DNA of 6,040 bases. It comes from Planktothrix sp. UBA8402. Its GTDB lineage: Bacteria > Cyanobacteriota > Cyanobacteriia > Cyanobacteriales > Microcoleaceae. Positions 1 to 6,040 of this stretch are shown here, piece after piece (position 1 is the first letter of the stretch; each line of letters opens with the position of its first letter). Where the stretch lies: positions 1-6,040 of the forward strand of contig DMPJ01000526.1 of assembly GCA_003456035.1 (NCBI GenBank), written 5' to 3'. The notes below the pieces were generated by a model, which ran no database searches, had not been told where the DNA came from, and worked only from the letters and a program-made list of their open reading frames with translations. A program made the position numbers and the translations under genes.

Positions 1-501
1 CCCTGCTCCGACGGTGGCTCCCCCAACCCCGTTCACGGGGGCAGGTGGAGTTATTCCCTGGGGTTTAGAACGTCTAAACAGGCCAGTAATTTTTGTTAAA
101 GGGTTCTGTCTAGGCTCAGGAATAGGTTGAATATCTGCTGATGTTAGGGGGCTCTCAACGGCCTGATAAGGCTCTGTAGATGCCTGAAATTGTAATTCTG
201 TGTATTCGAGCTTGACTGTCCAATCCGGTCGCGCCGCCCCGACACTACGACCCGATAAAAAGATTTTATAGATCGGTTGATTCGGCGGGAGTAAAGCCGT
301 TAGATTAGTTTTGGTTAAGGCATTAGAAAAATTAGAAGTAGCGATTTTTTCATCGGGACTGATAGGCGCTTCACACAGAACGTGTAAATGATTGCCACGC
401 AAACGAATTTGAACCTGCACATCCGCAAGTCCAACAGCCTTTTCTGCCCATTGGGTTAAAGCTAAACCCTCTCCGGTTAAAACTGTTTTATTGGCCTTCA
501 A
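1..501 (-). CDS. Partial cyanobacterial hypothetical protein, N-terminal 167 residues (3' end outside window)
   Basis: The reverse strand is open for 167 codons from a TTG at 499-501 to the left edge, so the C-terminus is missing. An in-frame TAG lies four codons upstream (511-513), no in-frame ATG follows early, and AGGGAG sits five bases before the TTG; together these make TTG the likely start. Residues 8-103 look like one compact domain. It has an opening helix (LTQWAEKAV), an alternating strand (DVQVQIRLRGNHLHVLCEAP), a segment ending in LLPPNQPIYKIFLSGR, and an RPDWT motif near residue 91. From memory this pattern recurs as the N-terminal domain of several cyanobacterial proteins of unknown function, but I cannot name the family. 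Residues 107-167 are a Pro/Gly/Ser-rich linker with a basic patch (LFRRSK, 141-146), suggesting that another domain or membrane segment follows. Function is unknown. The gene is transcribed divergently from the small gene ending at 917. Confidence 0.72.
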   Translation of the reverse strand, partial: MKANKTVLTGEGLALTQWAEKAVGLADVQVQIRLRGNHLHVLCEAPISPDEKIATSNFSNALTKTNLTALLPPNQPIYKIFLSGRSVGAARPDWTVKLEYTELQFQASTEPYQAVESPLTSADIQPIPEPRQNPLTKITGLFRRSKPQGITPPAPVNGVGGATVGAG

Positions 502-506
502 CTCAA

Positions 507-512
507 CTCCCT
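507..512 (-). promoter_or_regulatory. Ribosome binding site for the TTG-started minus-strand gene
   Basis: The reverse strand reads AGGGAG here, five bases before the TTG at 499-501. It matches the anti-Shine-Dalgarno sequence well. With the in-frame stop at 511-513, it fixes the start of the left-edge gene. Confidence 0.6.
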
Positions 513-554
513 ACCCATACCAAACTGCCCGGTTTATGAATTTCGTCATGATCT

Positions 555-622
555 GAATTCTAATCTCAAGGGTTAATGCCTTGAGATTGGTTCAGAAATA
601 GGGAAACTCTGTGTTAGAATTC
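555..622. repeat. Nested inverted repeats in a divergent intergenic region
   Basis: The inner element is a perfect 10-bp inverted repeat, AATCTCAAGG (562-571) and CCTTGAGATT (579-588), with a 7-base loop. It is nested in an outer perfect 9-bp pair, GAATTCTAA (555-563) and TTAGAATTC (614-622). The arms overlap by two bases, so both helices cannot form fully at once without sharing. A weak third stem, CAGA (593-596) with TCTG (608-611), fits between them, allowing a three-way-junction drawing. No T-run follows on either strand, so a rho-independent terminator is unlikely. Its place between two divergent genes suggests an operator, a structured leader or a remnant of a small mobile repeat. The repeat itself is certain; its role is inference. 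Confidence 0.6.
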
Positions 623-631
623 GACTACAAT
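615..631 (+). promoter_or_regulatory. Candidate promoter of the small gene upstream of ppc
   Basis: Two -10-like hexamers lie close together: TAGAAT (615-620) and TACAAT (626-631), each one mismatch from TATAAT. TAGAAT has a four-of-six -35 candidate, TTCAGA at 591-596, 18 bases upstream; TACAAT has no good -35. Either would start transcription near 627-640, downstream of the possible TTG start at 633 or overlapping it, but before the ATGs at 678 and 696. This supports the shorter protein. It is a hexamer-match call only. Confidence 0.3.
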
Positions 632-695
632 TTTGGCACGATTCGTCAAAAGTTTAGATCAACTCCACGTTGTTGCGATGCGGCGCAAATTATCT

Positions 696-917
696 ATGCA
701 ACCCACCTCCACCACTGAACCTCTAGCAAAAAGTCCTGAGCGCATTGCTTTTCCCCAAGATTGGTTAGTAAGTTTGGCCACCGCACCCCTACTAATTGCT
801 GCACTCGGAACGAGAACTCTCCATGATCTGATGCTGAACCTTAGCACCAATAGCGAAGAAATTCTCCGAGGCGATCGCCTTCCGATTCTCCATTTTCCCG
901 AATCAGACAAAAAATAG
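696..917 (+). CDS. Small hypothetical protein upstream of ppc (73 residues from ATG 696)
   Basis: This is a short open frame with a conserved-looking core. From ATG 696, a variable Thr/Ser-rich start (1-12) leads into SPERIAFPQDWLVSLAT, a hydrophobic stretch LVSLATAPLLIAALG (24-38), an amphipathic helix with SEE (53-55), and RGDRLPILHFPES near the C-terminus. From memory, similar proteins of 60-80 residues with an FPQDWL...RGDRLP pattern occur in many cyanobacteria without an assigned function. The hydrophobic segment could be a short membrane-associated helix, but it is marginal for a full transmembrane span. The frame opens upstream at TTG 633 and ATG 678. None of the starts has a clear Shine-Dalgarno, and 633 is disfavoured by the promoter-like boxes at 615-631. 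A HIP1 site lies at 871-878. The gene is 106 bases before ppc on the same strand with no evident terminator between, so co-transcription is possible. Confidence 0.6.
   Translation: MQPTSTTEPLAKSPERIAFPQDWLVSLATAPLLIAALGTRTLHDLMLNLSTNSEEILRGDRLPILHFPESDKK
871..878. repeat. HIP1 palindrome GCGATCGC
   Basis: An exact copy of the octamer GCGATCGC, the highly iterated palindrome abundant in many cyanobacterial genomes, inside the small gene upstream of ppc. It is useful mainly as a lineage marker. Confidence 0.85.
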
Positions 918-1023
918 AATAGATAACGGTGACGGATTTGACTGCAAAGTTCCGGGTTTTGGGAGAAATTAGGCAATACAATAACTTGATATTCTTGCAA
1001 CACACACACAGGAACAGACGATC
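918..1023 (+). promoter_or_regulatory. Leader region of ppc with candidate -10 box and ribosome binding site
   Basis: This 106-base spacer contains TACAAT at 977-982, a one-mismatch -10 candidate without a good -35 at the usual distance. A TTGACT at 938-943 resembles a -35 but has no -10 at standard spacing. An ACACACACACA run (1000-1010) leads directly into AGGA (1010-1013), ten bases before the ATG, a slightly long but usable Shine-Dalgarno spacing. I see no NtcA-type GTA-N8-TAC site and no terminator hairpin. ppc may have its own promoter here or be read from the upstream gene. Confidence 0.35.
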
Positions 1024-4000
1024 ATGAGTTCACTGCTCCAATCTTCCGAACAGGCTCCAAACACGGTCGTTTCATCAAATCCGCCAACTACCACTTCGGA
1101 TTTATTTTTGCGGAATCGTCTCAAAATTATCGAGGACGTCTGGGAGTCCGTCCTCCGTCAAGAGTGCGGTCAACAACTGGTGGATTTACTCCACCAGTTA
1201 GCATCAATGACATCACCCGAAGGACAAGCTGAAGAATTCCAAGGATCGGATGCGCTCAAGTTAATTGAACAACTTGATATTAACGAAGCTATTCGTGCCG
1301 CCCGGGGATTCGCACTATATTTTCAACTGATTAATATTGTTGAACAGCACTACGAACAACGGGAACAACAGTTGGCTTATAACAACGGAAAAGGGAAAGG
1401 AAAGTTACCTGTCTCCCCGGTGAAATCCATGTCTACTTTCGACTCTCGGAATCAACGTTTTTCCGATCAGGAAGAAAGTCCACTGACCTTGACTAATTTC
1501 ACAAATTACACCGAACAGGATCGGGAGTTAGCAACATTCCATTCCCTGTTTCCGATGTTAAGACAGTTGAATGTTCCCGCCCAAAAAATCCAAAGGTTAT
1601 TAGATCAACTTGATGTGCGGATGGTATTTACGGCGCACCCGACGGAAATTGTTCGCCATACAATTAGAACTAAACAGCGTCGCATTGCCACTATCCTAGA
1701 ACAACTCGATCAAGTTGATGAAAGTTTTGGCGGACTCGGAACGGAGGATCTAGGGGAGTCTTCTACCCTCTCGGAATGGACACAGGAACTCCATGAAAAC
1801 TTGACCGAAGAAATTCGACTTTGGTGGCGTACCGATGAACTACACCAATTTAAACCAACGGTTTTGGATGAGGTAGATTATTCCCTGCATTATTTTCAGG
1901 AGGTTATATTTGACACCATTCCTCAACTTTATAAGCGCTTAAAACACGCCTTAAATGTTTCTTTCCCCTATCTGAAATTACCTAAACATGATTTCTGTAA
2001 ATTCGGATCTTGGGTGGGTGCAGATCGAGACGGAAATCCATCGGTGACACCGGAAGTTACCTGGAAAACTGCTTGTTATCAGCGTCATGTTGTACTGGAA
2101 AAATATATTGAAGCGGTGAAGCGCCTCAATCGGTTATTGAGTTTATCCTTACATTGGAGTGATGTTCTTCCAGAATTATTAGAATCTTTGGATCGAGATC
2201 AAGGACAATTACCAGATATCTATGATCAAACCGCCATTCGCTATCGTCAAGAACCCTATCGTTTAAAACTATGTTATGTACAAAAACGATTGGAAAATAC
2301 TCGCGATCGCAATTGGCAAATGTACAATAATACTGAGTTGTCTCGCATCCGAGAGCGTCTAGTTCCTGACCATGAAGCGATTAAGTTATACGCTAGTGGA
2401 GATGACTTTTTGGTGGAGTTGAAAATGATTCAACGCAACCTGGAAGAAACGGGAATGACCTGTCAAGAACTGGAAAATCTGATCTGTCAGGTGGAGGTTT
2501 TTGGGTTTAGTTTGGCTCGCTTAGATATGCGTCAAGAGTCTTCAATTCACTCTCAAGCTCTGAACGAAGTTACTAACTATTTGCAAATTTTACCCAAACC
2601 CTACAACGATCTTTCAGAAGCAGAAAGATGTGCGTGGTTAGCAACAGAACTCCAAACCCGTCGCCCCCTAATTCCAGCCGAATTACCTTTTTCTGAACAA
2701 GTCTGCGAAACTATTACTACCTTCAGGGTGATGCGGGAGTTACAACAGGAGTTTGAGCCGGAAATTTGCCAAACCTATATTATTAGTATGAGTAATGAAG
2801 CCAGTGATTTACTGGAAGTATTACTATTGGCAAAAGAAGCCGGGCTTTATGATCCAGCCACCGGAATTGGTAACGTTATTGTTGTTCCTCTGTTTGAAAC
2901 CGTTGAAGACCTGAAACGCGCTCCCCGGGTGATGGCAACTTTGTTTGAATTACCTTTATATCGGGCAATGTTAGCTGGGGGTTATGAACAATATAAACTT
3001 GTTAGTCATGATCCTGATCAGTCTTTACAAGAGATTATGTTAGGCTACTCTGATAGTAATAAAGATTCGGGTTTCTTGAGTAGTAATTGGGAAATTCATA
3101 AAGCTCAAAAAGCCTTACAAAATGTGTCTGAATCTTATCAGGTCGGTCTTCGGATCTTTCACGGACGCGGGGGGTCGGTAGGTCGAGGCGGTGGCCCAGC
3201 TTACAAAGCGGTTTTGGCTCAACCGGGTCGCAGTATTAATGGCCGAATTAAAATTACCGAACAGGGAGAAGTCCTCGCTTCCAAATATTCCCTACCTCAG
3301 TTGGCTTTATTTAATCTCGAAAGCGTAACCACCGCAGTTATCCAAGCCAGTCTCCTCCATAACGGTTTTGATGAGATTGATCCCTGGAATCAAATTATGG
3401 AGGAGTTGTCGATGCGATCGCGCTCACACTATCGGGCTTTAATTTATGAAGAACCCGATTTGGCCGAATTCTTCCATCAAGTTACTCCAATCCAAGAAAT
3501 TAGCCAACTGCAAATCAGTTCCCGCCCCGCCCGTCGCAGTGGTGATAAGAAAAAGGATATTTCCGGTTTAAGGGCGATTCCTTGGGTATTTAGCTGGACT
3601 CAGAGCCGTTTTTTACTCCCTTCTTGGTATGGTGTGGGAACCGCTTTACAGGCATTTATTAACGAAGAACCCCAGGAAAATCTGAAACTACTGCGGTATT
3701 TCTACGTCAAATGGCCGTTCTTTAAAGTGTTAATTTCCAAGACGGAAATGACCTTGGCTAAAGTAGATATGGAAATCGCTCATCACTATGTCCGCGAGTT
3801 AAGTCATCCCGATGATCGGTCACGGTTTGAGATATTATTCCAACAAATTTCTCAGGAATATTATCTGACTGTTGATTTAGTCCAACAAATTACCGGACAT
3901 CAACGACTATTAGATGATGATCCTGTTCTACAGCGTTCGGTGCAGTTACGCAATGCCACGATTATTCCTTTGGGTTTATTACAAGTGGCTTTGTTAAAAC

Positions 4001-4128
4001 GGTTACGTCAACACGGAAAATTCGTGGCTTCTGGTGTGGTTCATTCCCGTTATAGTAAAGGTGAATTACTCCGAGGCGCCCTATTAACCATTAACGGAAT
4101 TGCCGCCGGAATGCGAAATACAGGCTAA
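1024..4128 (+). CDS. ppc: Phosphoenolpyruvate carboxylase
   Basis: Phosphoenolpyruvate carboxylase is a cytosolic Mg2+-dependent enzyme, normally a homotetramer. It makes oxaloacetate and phosphate from PEP and bicarbonate, feeding the TCA branches and aspartate-family amino acids. The 1034 residues hold the family signatures in order: VFTAHPTE with catalytic His205 (201-208), [12 protein letters not shown] (328-339), [11 protein letters not shown] (673-683), [14 protein letters not shown] (712-725), [12 protein letters not shown] (744-755), [16 protein letters not shown] (847-862) and the terminal RNTG. By comparison with the E. coli enzyme, His713, Arg715 and Arg721 belong to the catalytic loop. 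Lys913, Arg976 and Asn1032 fall where its aspartate-inhibitor ligands lie; this mapping is inferred by eye. The enzyme is about 150 residues longer than the E. coli one. The extra length includes a hydrophilic insert at roughly 119-165, a size typical of cyanobacterial forms. The plant-type N-terminal phosphorylation motif is absent. The frame is intact. AGGA at 1010-1013 supports the ATG start. Confidence 0.98.
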   Translation: MSSLLQSSEQAPNTVVSSNPPTTTSDLFLRNRLKIIEDVWESVLRQECGQQLVDLLHQLASMTSPEGQAEEFQGSDALKLIEQLDINEAIRAARGFALYFQLINIVEQHYEQREQQLAYNNGKGKGKLPVSPVKSMSTFDSRNQRFSDQEESPLTLTNFTNYTEQDRELATFHSLFPMLRQLNVPAQKIQRLLDQLDVRMVFTAHPTEIVRHTIRTKQRRIATILEQLDQVDESFGGLGTEDLGESSTLSEWTQELHENLTEEIRLWWRTDELHQFKPTVLDEVDYSLHYFQEVIFDTIPQLYKRLKHALNVSFPYLKLPKHDFCKFGSWVGADRDGNPSVTPEVTWKTACYQRHVVLEKYIEAVKRLNRLLSLSLHWSDVLPELLESLDRDQGQLPDIYDQTAIRYRQEPYRLKLCYVQKRLENTRDRNWQMYNNTELSRIRERLVPDHEAIKLYASGDDFLVELKMIQRNLEETGMTCQELENLICQVEVFGFSLARLDMRQESSIHSQALNEVTNYLQILPKPYNDLSEAERCAWLATELQTRRPLIPAELPFSEQVCETITTFRVMRELQQEFEPEICQTYIISMSNEASDLLEVLLLAKEAGLYDPATGIGNVIVVPLFETVEDLKRAPRVMATLFELPLYRAMLAGGYEQYKLVSHDPDQSLQEIMLGYSDSNKDSGFLSSNWEIHKAQKALQNVSESYQVGLRIFHGRGGSVGRGGGPAYKAVLAQPGRSINGRIKITEQGEVLASKYSLPQLALFNLESVTTAVIQASLLHNGFDEIDPWNQIMEELSMRSRSHYRALIYEEPDLAEFFHQVTPIQEISQLQISSRPARRSGDKKKDISGLRAIPWVFSWTQSRFLLPSWYGVGTALQAFINEEPQENLKLLRYFYVKWPFFKVLISKTEMTLAKVDMEIAHHYVRELSHPDDRSRFEILFQQISQEYYLTVDLVQQITGHQRLLDDDPVLQRSVQLRNATIIPLGLLQVALLKRLRQHGKFVASGVVHSRYSKGELLRGALLTINGIAAGMRNTG
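2303..2310. repeat. HIP1 palindrome GCGATCGC
   Basis: An exact HIP1 octamer within ppc, in the codons for the NTRDRN segment of the protein. Confidence 0.85.
3414..3421. repeat. HIP1 palindrome GCGATCGC
   Basis: A third exact HIP1 octamer, within the 3' part of ppc at the codons for SMRSRS. Three copies in 6 kb is far above chance for an 8-mer and supports a cyanobacterial origin. Confidence 0.85.
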
Positions 4129-4130
4129 TC

Positions 4131-4197
4131 TTGTAGGGGCGGGTTCTGTTAGATATGTAGCTCATTACCGCGCATCTCGATGAACCCGCCCCTACAA
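4131..4197. repeat. Dispersed-type GC-rich palindrome between convergent genes
   Basis: A perfect 16-bp inverted repeat, TTGTAGGGGCGGGTTC (4131-4146) and GAACCCGCCCCTACAA (4182-4197), flanks a 35-base core. The stem can extend past a 4x4 internal loop through AGAT (4151-4154) and ATCT (4174-4177). It begins two bases after the ppc stop codon and ends 11 bases before the stop of the convergent gene. From memory, GTAGGGGCGGGTT-type palindromes are common intergenic repeats in cyanobacteria such as Planktothrix, Microcystis and Arthrospira. No T-run follows on either strand, so it is not a standard intrinsic terminator. It could still end or stabilise both convergent transcripts. Origin as a miniature mobile element is possible but unproven. 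Confidence 0.85.
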
Positions 4198-4209
4198 CTG
4201 ATAACTGAT
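4196..4209. repeat. Two-copy heptamer tandem repeat AACTGAT
   Basis: AACTGAT occurs twice in direct tandem (4196-4202 and 4203-4209), starting inside the right arm of the palindrome and ending at the stop codon of the minus-strand gene. It resembles the short tandemly repeated heptamers known from cyanobacterial intergenic DNA, but two copies are few and chance is possible. Confidence 0.4.
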
Positions 4210-4655
4210 TAAAAAGAATAAACTTTCCCCTGTTCATCAATATAAATTGTCCGTTTTTGGCTGGGGTTATCCGCACTGGTGGGATTAATTTCAACCGTTA
4301 ATATATTTTTAGGGACGACGCGGAAATTATAAATTAACGGGTAAGTATTTTCCGGTGTATTAATTAAAATTGTGCTGGTTTCTCCCGGTTGACGTCCTAC
4401 TTTGACCAAAAATTCTCCGGTTTTACCAGGTGCTAACCTTTGGGAATTATCATTGGCTAAGGCATAAACCAGGGTTTGGTTAGTTTTATTCCGCAGTCTC
4501 ACCGTAATCAACTGACCGGGATCAACCGTTGCTTGTACATTCGAGTCCGACGGTGATGATGTCAGGTCAAATAGTTGAGCTATACTCGGAGAACTTAAAC
4601 CGACACTCAGAGTCGCCACCAGGGTCGCTAAGGCTAAAATACGATATTTAAACAT
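4209..4655 (-). CDS. Small exported beta-rich protein of unknown function
   Basis: This 148-residue protein begins with a clear Sec signal peptide: a positive n-region (MFKYR), a hydrophobic core at 6-20 (ILALATLVATLSVGL) and a likely cleavage after SSPSIA (residue 26). It has no lipobox cysteine and no cysteines at all, so a soluble periplasmic or secreted location is expected. The mature part has a Ser/Asp-rich spacer (32-43) and then alternating strand-like segments: QLITVRLRNKT, TLVYALAND, LAPGKTGEFLVKVG, TSTILINT, YPLIYNFRVV, ILTVEINP and KRTIYID. This pattern suggests a small beta-sandwich of immunoglobulin or cupredoxin type, but no metal-binding set is visible. I do not recognise the family. 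The ATG at 4653-4655 is chosen because the signal peptide starts there; only a weak purine tract (AAGTGAG) precedes it. The gene is convergent with ppc. Confidence 0.8.
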   Translation of the reverse strand: MFKYRILALATLVATLSVGLSSPSIAQLFDLTSSPSDSNVQATVDPGQLITVRLRNKTNQTLVYALANDNSQRLAPGKTGEFLVKVGRQPGETSTILINTPENTYPLIYNFRVVPKNILTVEINPTSADNPSQKRTIYIDEQGKVYSF

Positions 4656-4866
4656 AAACTCACTTCAACGCAATCACACCTTCATTAATCCGCCTATCAA
4701 CCTTCGATCCGGAAAGGGAAAGGTGTCTTTTGCCTTGCGGTCTATAAAAAAACATGATATTGCATTATAATTCGTGACAAGTGAGCGCCAAGCGATATCA
4801 ATTGCTGCTGATCGCACACTAGATAGCTGAGTTTACCTTGATTCTTGATCCAGTCAATCCTAATTT
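4656..4866. promoter_or_regulatory. AT-rich divergent intergenic region
   Basis: A 211-base spacer between the exported-protein gene (left, minus) and the unknown gene (right, plus). It contains a perfect plus-strand TATAAT at 4766-4771 without a matching -35 at normal distance; transcription from it would leave a leader of about 90 bases before 4867. On the minus strand TTGTCA (4775-4780) is followed 15 bases later by TATCAT, a slightly short-spaced promoter candidate for the exported-protein gene. An imperfect dyad, ACACCTT (4676-4682) and AAGGTGT (4720-4726), lies in the minus-strand leader. No RNA gene is recognised. Confidence 0.35.
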
Positions 4867-5469
4867 ATGCAACCAAAACTTGTTCGTCTGAATATTCCCA
4901 GTGGTTGGGCAATTACTCATAATTCTTTTGGGGATGAAGATCCATTGATTCAGGATGGTCGTATTCTCAATCAGCAGTTTTATAATGAAAACTTGCTAGT
5001 AATTCAATCAATTGAGTTTAAGGAAACAGACTGGATTATTAATCAAAATGGTTATACCTTAAAACTCGGCTGGTATCCCCATGAATATCCTAATGGATAT
5101 TATCGGTTGCAGTTATTACCCGCAAATTCTGAGCCAGAGGTAATAGAATTTCAATCCCAAGCCAGGGAAAAAATTCGTCAAGTCATTGAACAGTTTTTTG
5201 ATTTAATTAGTCGCGGGGTTGATCTTGAGGAAATTAAATGGACAATTGAACAGAATGATAAAACCTTTGAAAAAAATTCTCGTTTAGGATCGGGAATTAG
5301 AAAAAAAATTCAAGATTATAACCGATATCGAAATCGCTTTTATTATGGTCAACTTTACTCCTTGTATCCACCAATTTATTATGAATTAACTAATATTGTT
5401 TACCGGAGTGCAAAAGAAAATAAAATTGCGTATAATATGCCAAGGCCGGATAATTCCCATCGAGCGTAA
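4867..5469 (+). CDS. Hypothetical protein, tyrosine-rich C-terminal half
   Basis: I do not recognise this 200-residue protein. Residues 1-85 look like a small alpha/beta domain with SGWAITHNSF (12-21), a GDEDP turn (22-26), YNENLLVIQS (39-48) and LKLGWYPHEYPNGYYRLQLL (65-84). Residues 97-130 are a charged helix, and 140-190 are basic and tyrosine-rich, with ten Tyr between 151 and 189. No signal peptide, transmembrane segment, cysteines or catalytic motif are visible, so a soluble cytoplasmic protein is expected. The first half recalls small cyanobacterial hypotheticals and immunity-like proteins that often sit in accessory regions, but this is an impression only. The ATG lacks a Shine-Dalgarno. 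Codon use is more AT-rich than in ppc, including an A8 run at 5301-5308 that stays in frame. The next gene begins 49 bases downstream on the same strand. Confidence 0.75.
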   Translation: MQPKLVRLNIPSGWAITHNSFGDEDPLIQDGRILNQQFYNENLLVIQSIEFKETDWIINQNGYTLKLGWYPHEYPNGYYRLQLLPANSEPEVIEFQSQAREKIRQVIEQFFDLISRGVDLEEIKWTIEQNDKTFEKNSRLGSGIRKKIQDYNRYRNRFYYGQLYSLYPPIYYELTNIVYRSAKENKIAYNMPRPDNSHRA

Positions 5470-5488
5470 TTGTTGAAGTCACTATTCA

Positions 5489-5494
5489 TATAAT
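5489..5494 (+). promoter_or_regulatory. Candidate -10 box for the YbjN-domain gene
   Basis: A perfect TATAAT lies in the 49-base gap before the YbjN-domain gene. No convincing -35 stands 16-18 bases upstream; that position overlaps the end of the preceding gene. If used, transcription would begin near 5501 with a leader of under 30 bases, giving this gene a transcript separate from its upstream neighbour. Confidence 0.35.
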
Positions 5495-5514
5495 TTTGTA
5501 GATATAGGACAATA

Positions 5515-5519
5515 AAGGA
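5515..5519 (+). promoter_or_regulatory. Shine-Dalgarno AAGGA favouring a GTG start at 5528
   Basis: AAGGA overlaps the A of the first ATG (5519) and so cannot serve it, but it is eight bases before the in-frame GTG at 5528-5530, a standard spacing. This suggests translation starts at GTG, giving MSEQNPEL and a protein of 165 residues. Confidence 0.5.
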
Positions 5520-6025
5520 TGTTTACTGTGTCAGAACAAAACCCAGAATTAATTTCTCAAGAATACCCATCAGATCGGGCTGTATTTGATGTTCTCATTG
5601 ACTTTATGACCCTAGATGGTTGGGTTTATAGAGAAATCGAACATCGGCGAGTCTTGGCATTAGGTGTAGAGGGCAAAAATGGCCGATTTGATTGTTATAC
5701 TATTGTTAGGGAAGAAGAACGGCAAATTGCGGTTTATTCCGTTTGCCCGGTGAAAGTTCCTGACTATAAACGCTACAATATGTCTACATTTATCACCCTG
5801 CTCAATTATGGGACAGTGGTGGGAAATTTTGAGATGAATTTCCAAGATGGTGAAGTTCGATATAAAACCAGTTTAGATGCTGAAAATGCGGCTCTCAACC
5901 CGGCACTGATTAAACAGTTAATTTATACCAGTGTCACGACGATGGATGACTATTTACCTGGAATTTTATCTGTGATTTACGGTAATATTTCACCGGAAGA
6001 AGCCTTCCAACGGACTCAATATTAA
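5519..6025 (+). CDS. YbjN domain-containing protein
   Basis: A 168-residue protein (165 if GTG 5528 is the start) matching the YbjN family as I know it from cyanobacteria. Visible features are an N-terminal helix AVFDVLIDFMTLDGW (21-35), a strand-rich core with EGKNGRFDCYTIVREEERQIAVYSV (51-75), the CPVKVP segment (76-81), FITLLNYGTVVGNFEMNFQDGEVRYKTS (91-118), and helices LIKQLIYTSVTTMDDYLPGILSVIYGN. The fold is related to type III secretion chaperones, which suggests protein binding. In E. coli YbjN has been linked to stress and motility phenotypes, but the cyanobacterial members are uncharacterised. There is no signal peptide or membrane segment, so it is cytosolic. It ends in NISPEEAF, typical of these proteins, so it appears full length. 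The frame is closed by TAA at 6023-6025, and nothing recognisable follows in the last 15 bases. Confidence 0.85.
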   Translation: MFTVSEQNPELISQEYPSDRAVFDVLIDFMTLDGWVYREIEHRRVLALGVEGKNGRFDCYTIVREEERQIAVYSVCPVKVPDYKRYNMSTFITLLNYGTVVGNFEMNFQDGEVRYKTSLDAENAALNPALIKQLIYTSVTTMDDYLPGILSVIYGNISPEEAFQRTQY

Positions 6026-6040
6026 GTTGTTGCAAAAATC

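Noticed and set aside
27..40. CCCCG-TTCA-CGGGG hairpin
   Set aside because: It lies inside the Pro/Gly-rich coding linker, where GC-rich codons easily produce it; there is no T-run and no gene end in view.
613..628. NtcA-type binding site near TTAGAATTCGACTAC
   Set aside because: The required GTA-N8-TAC spacing is not met; nothing in the ppc leader matches either.
659..1009. Minus-strand open frame of 116 codons
   Set aside because: It is antisense to the small gene and the ppc leader, has Ser/Arg/Leu-rich shadow composition, and lacks any domain feature or ribosome binding site.
1000..1010. CA dinucleotide run as a phase-variable microsatellite controlling ppc
   Set aside because: Only about five units, too few to infer slippage; it simply precedes the ribosome binding site.
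4131..4209. Rho-independent terminator for ppc or for the convergent gene
   Set aside because: The stem is strong, but no run of T follows either arm and the 35-base core is long for an intrinsic terminator; kept as a repeat only.
4091..4294. Minus-strand open frame of 67 codons
   Set aside because: It crosses the palindrome and overlaps both the ppc end and the exported-protein gene; the composition looks non-coding.
5301..5308. A8 run as a programmed frameshift site
   Set aside because: The zero frame continues normally through it, and no downstream structure or meaningful alternative frame was seen.
5660..5845. Minus-strand open frame of 61 codons
   Set aside because: It is fully antisense to the YbjN-domain gene, whose protein clearly matches a family.

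Overview
The window looks like chromosomal DNA from a cyanobacterium, most likely a filamentous Oscillatoriales-type genome; the genus is a guess. The evidence is a 1034-residue phosphoenolpyruvate carboxylase of the long cyanobacterial kind, three copies of the HIP1 palindrome GCGATCGC, a YbjN-domain protein of cyanobacterial style, and a GTAGGGGCGGGTT-type palindrome of the sort scattered through cyanobacterial intergenic DNA. Base composition is moderate and the region 4650-5520 is AT-rich.

Layout: a minus-strand gene starts at 501 and runs off the left edge; its 167 visible residues are an N-terminal domain followed by a Pro-rich linker. A divergent intergenic region (about 502-695) holds a perfect hairpin nested inside a second inverted repeat. 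Each outer arm carries a -10-like TAGAAT pointing outward. Next comes a small plus-strand gene (about 73 residues, ending at 917), then a 106-base leader and the large ppc gene (1024-4128). An 80-base spacer separates ppc from a convergent minus-strand gene for a small exported protein (4209-4655) and is almost filled by a 16-bp-arm palindrome. A 211-base AT-rich divergent spacer follows, then a plus-strand gene of unknown function (4867-5469) and a YbjN-domain gene (5519 or 5528 to 6025).

The only gene with a well-understood role is ppc, which supplies oxaloacetate from PEP and bicarbonate. The other genes are conserved-looking but uncharacterised, and nothing in their arrangement ties them into one pathway. 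I see no transposase, phage gene, CRISPR array, tRNA, rRNA or recognisable defence cassette. It reads as ordinary core or near-core DNA whose most interesting parts are intergenic palindromes, two start-codon questions and three uncharacterised proteins. I do not find convincing evidence for a new multi-gene system.
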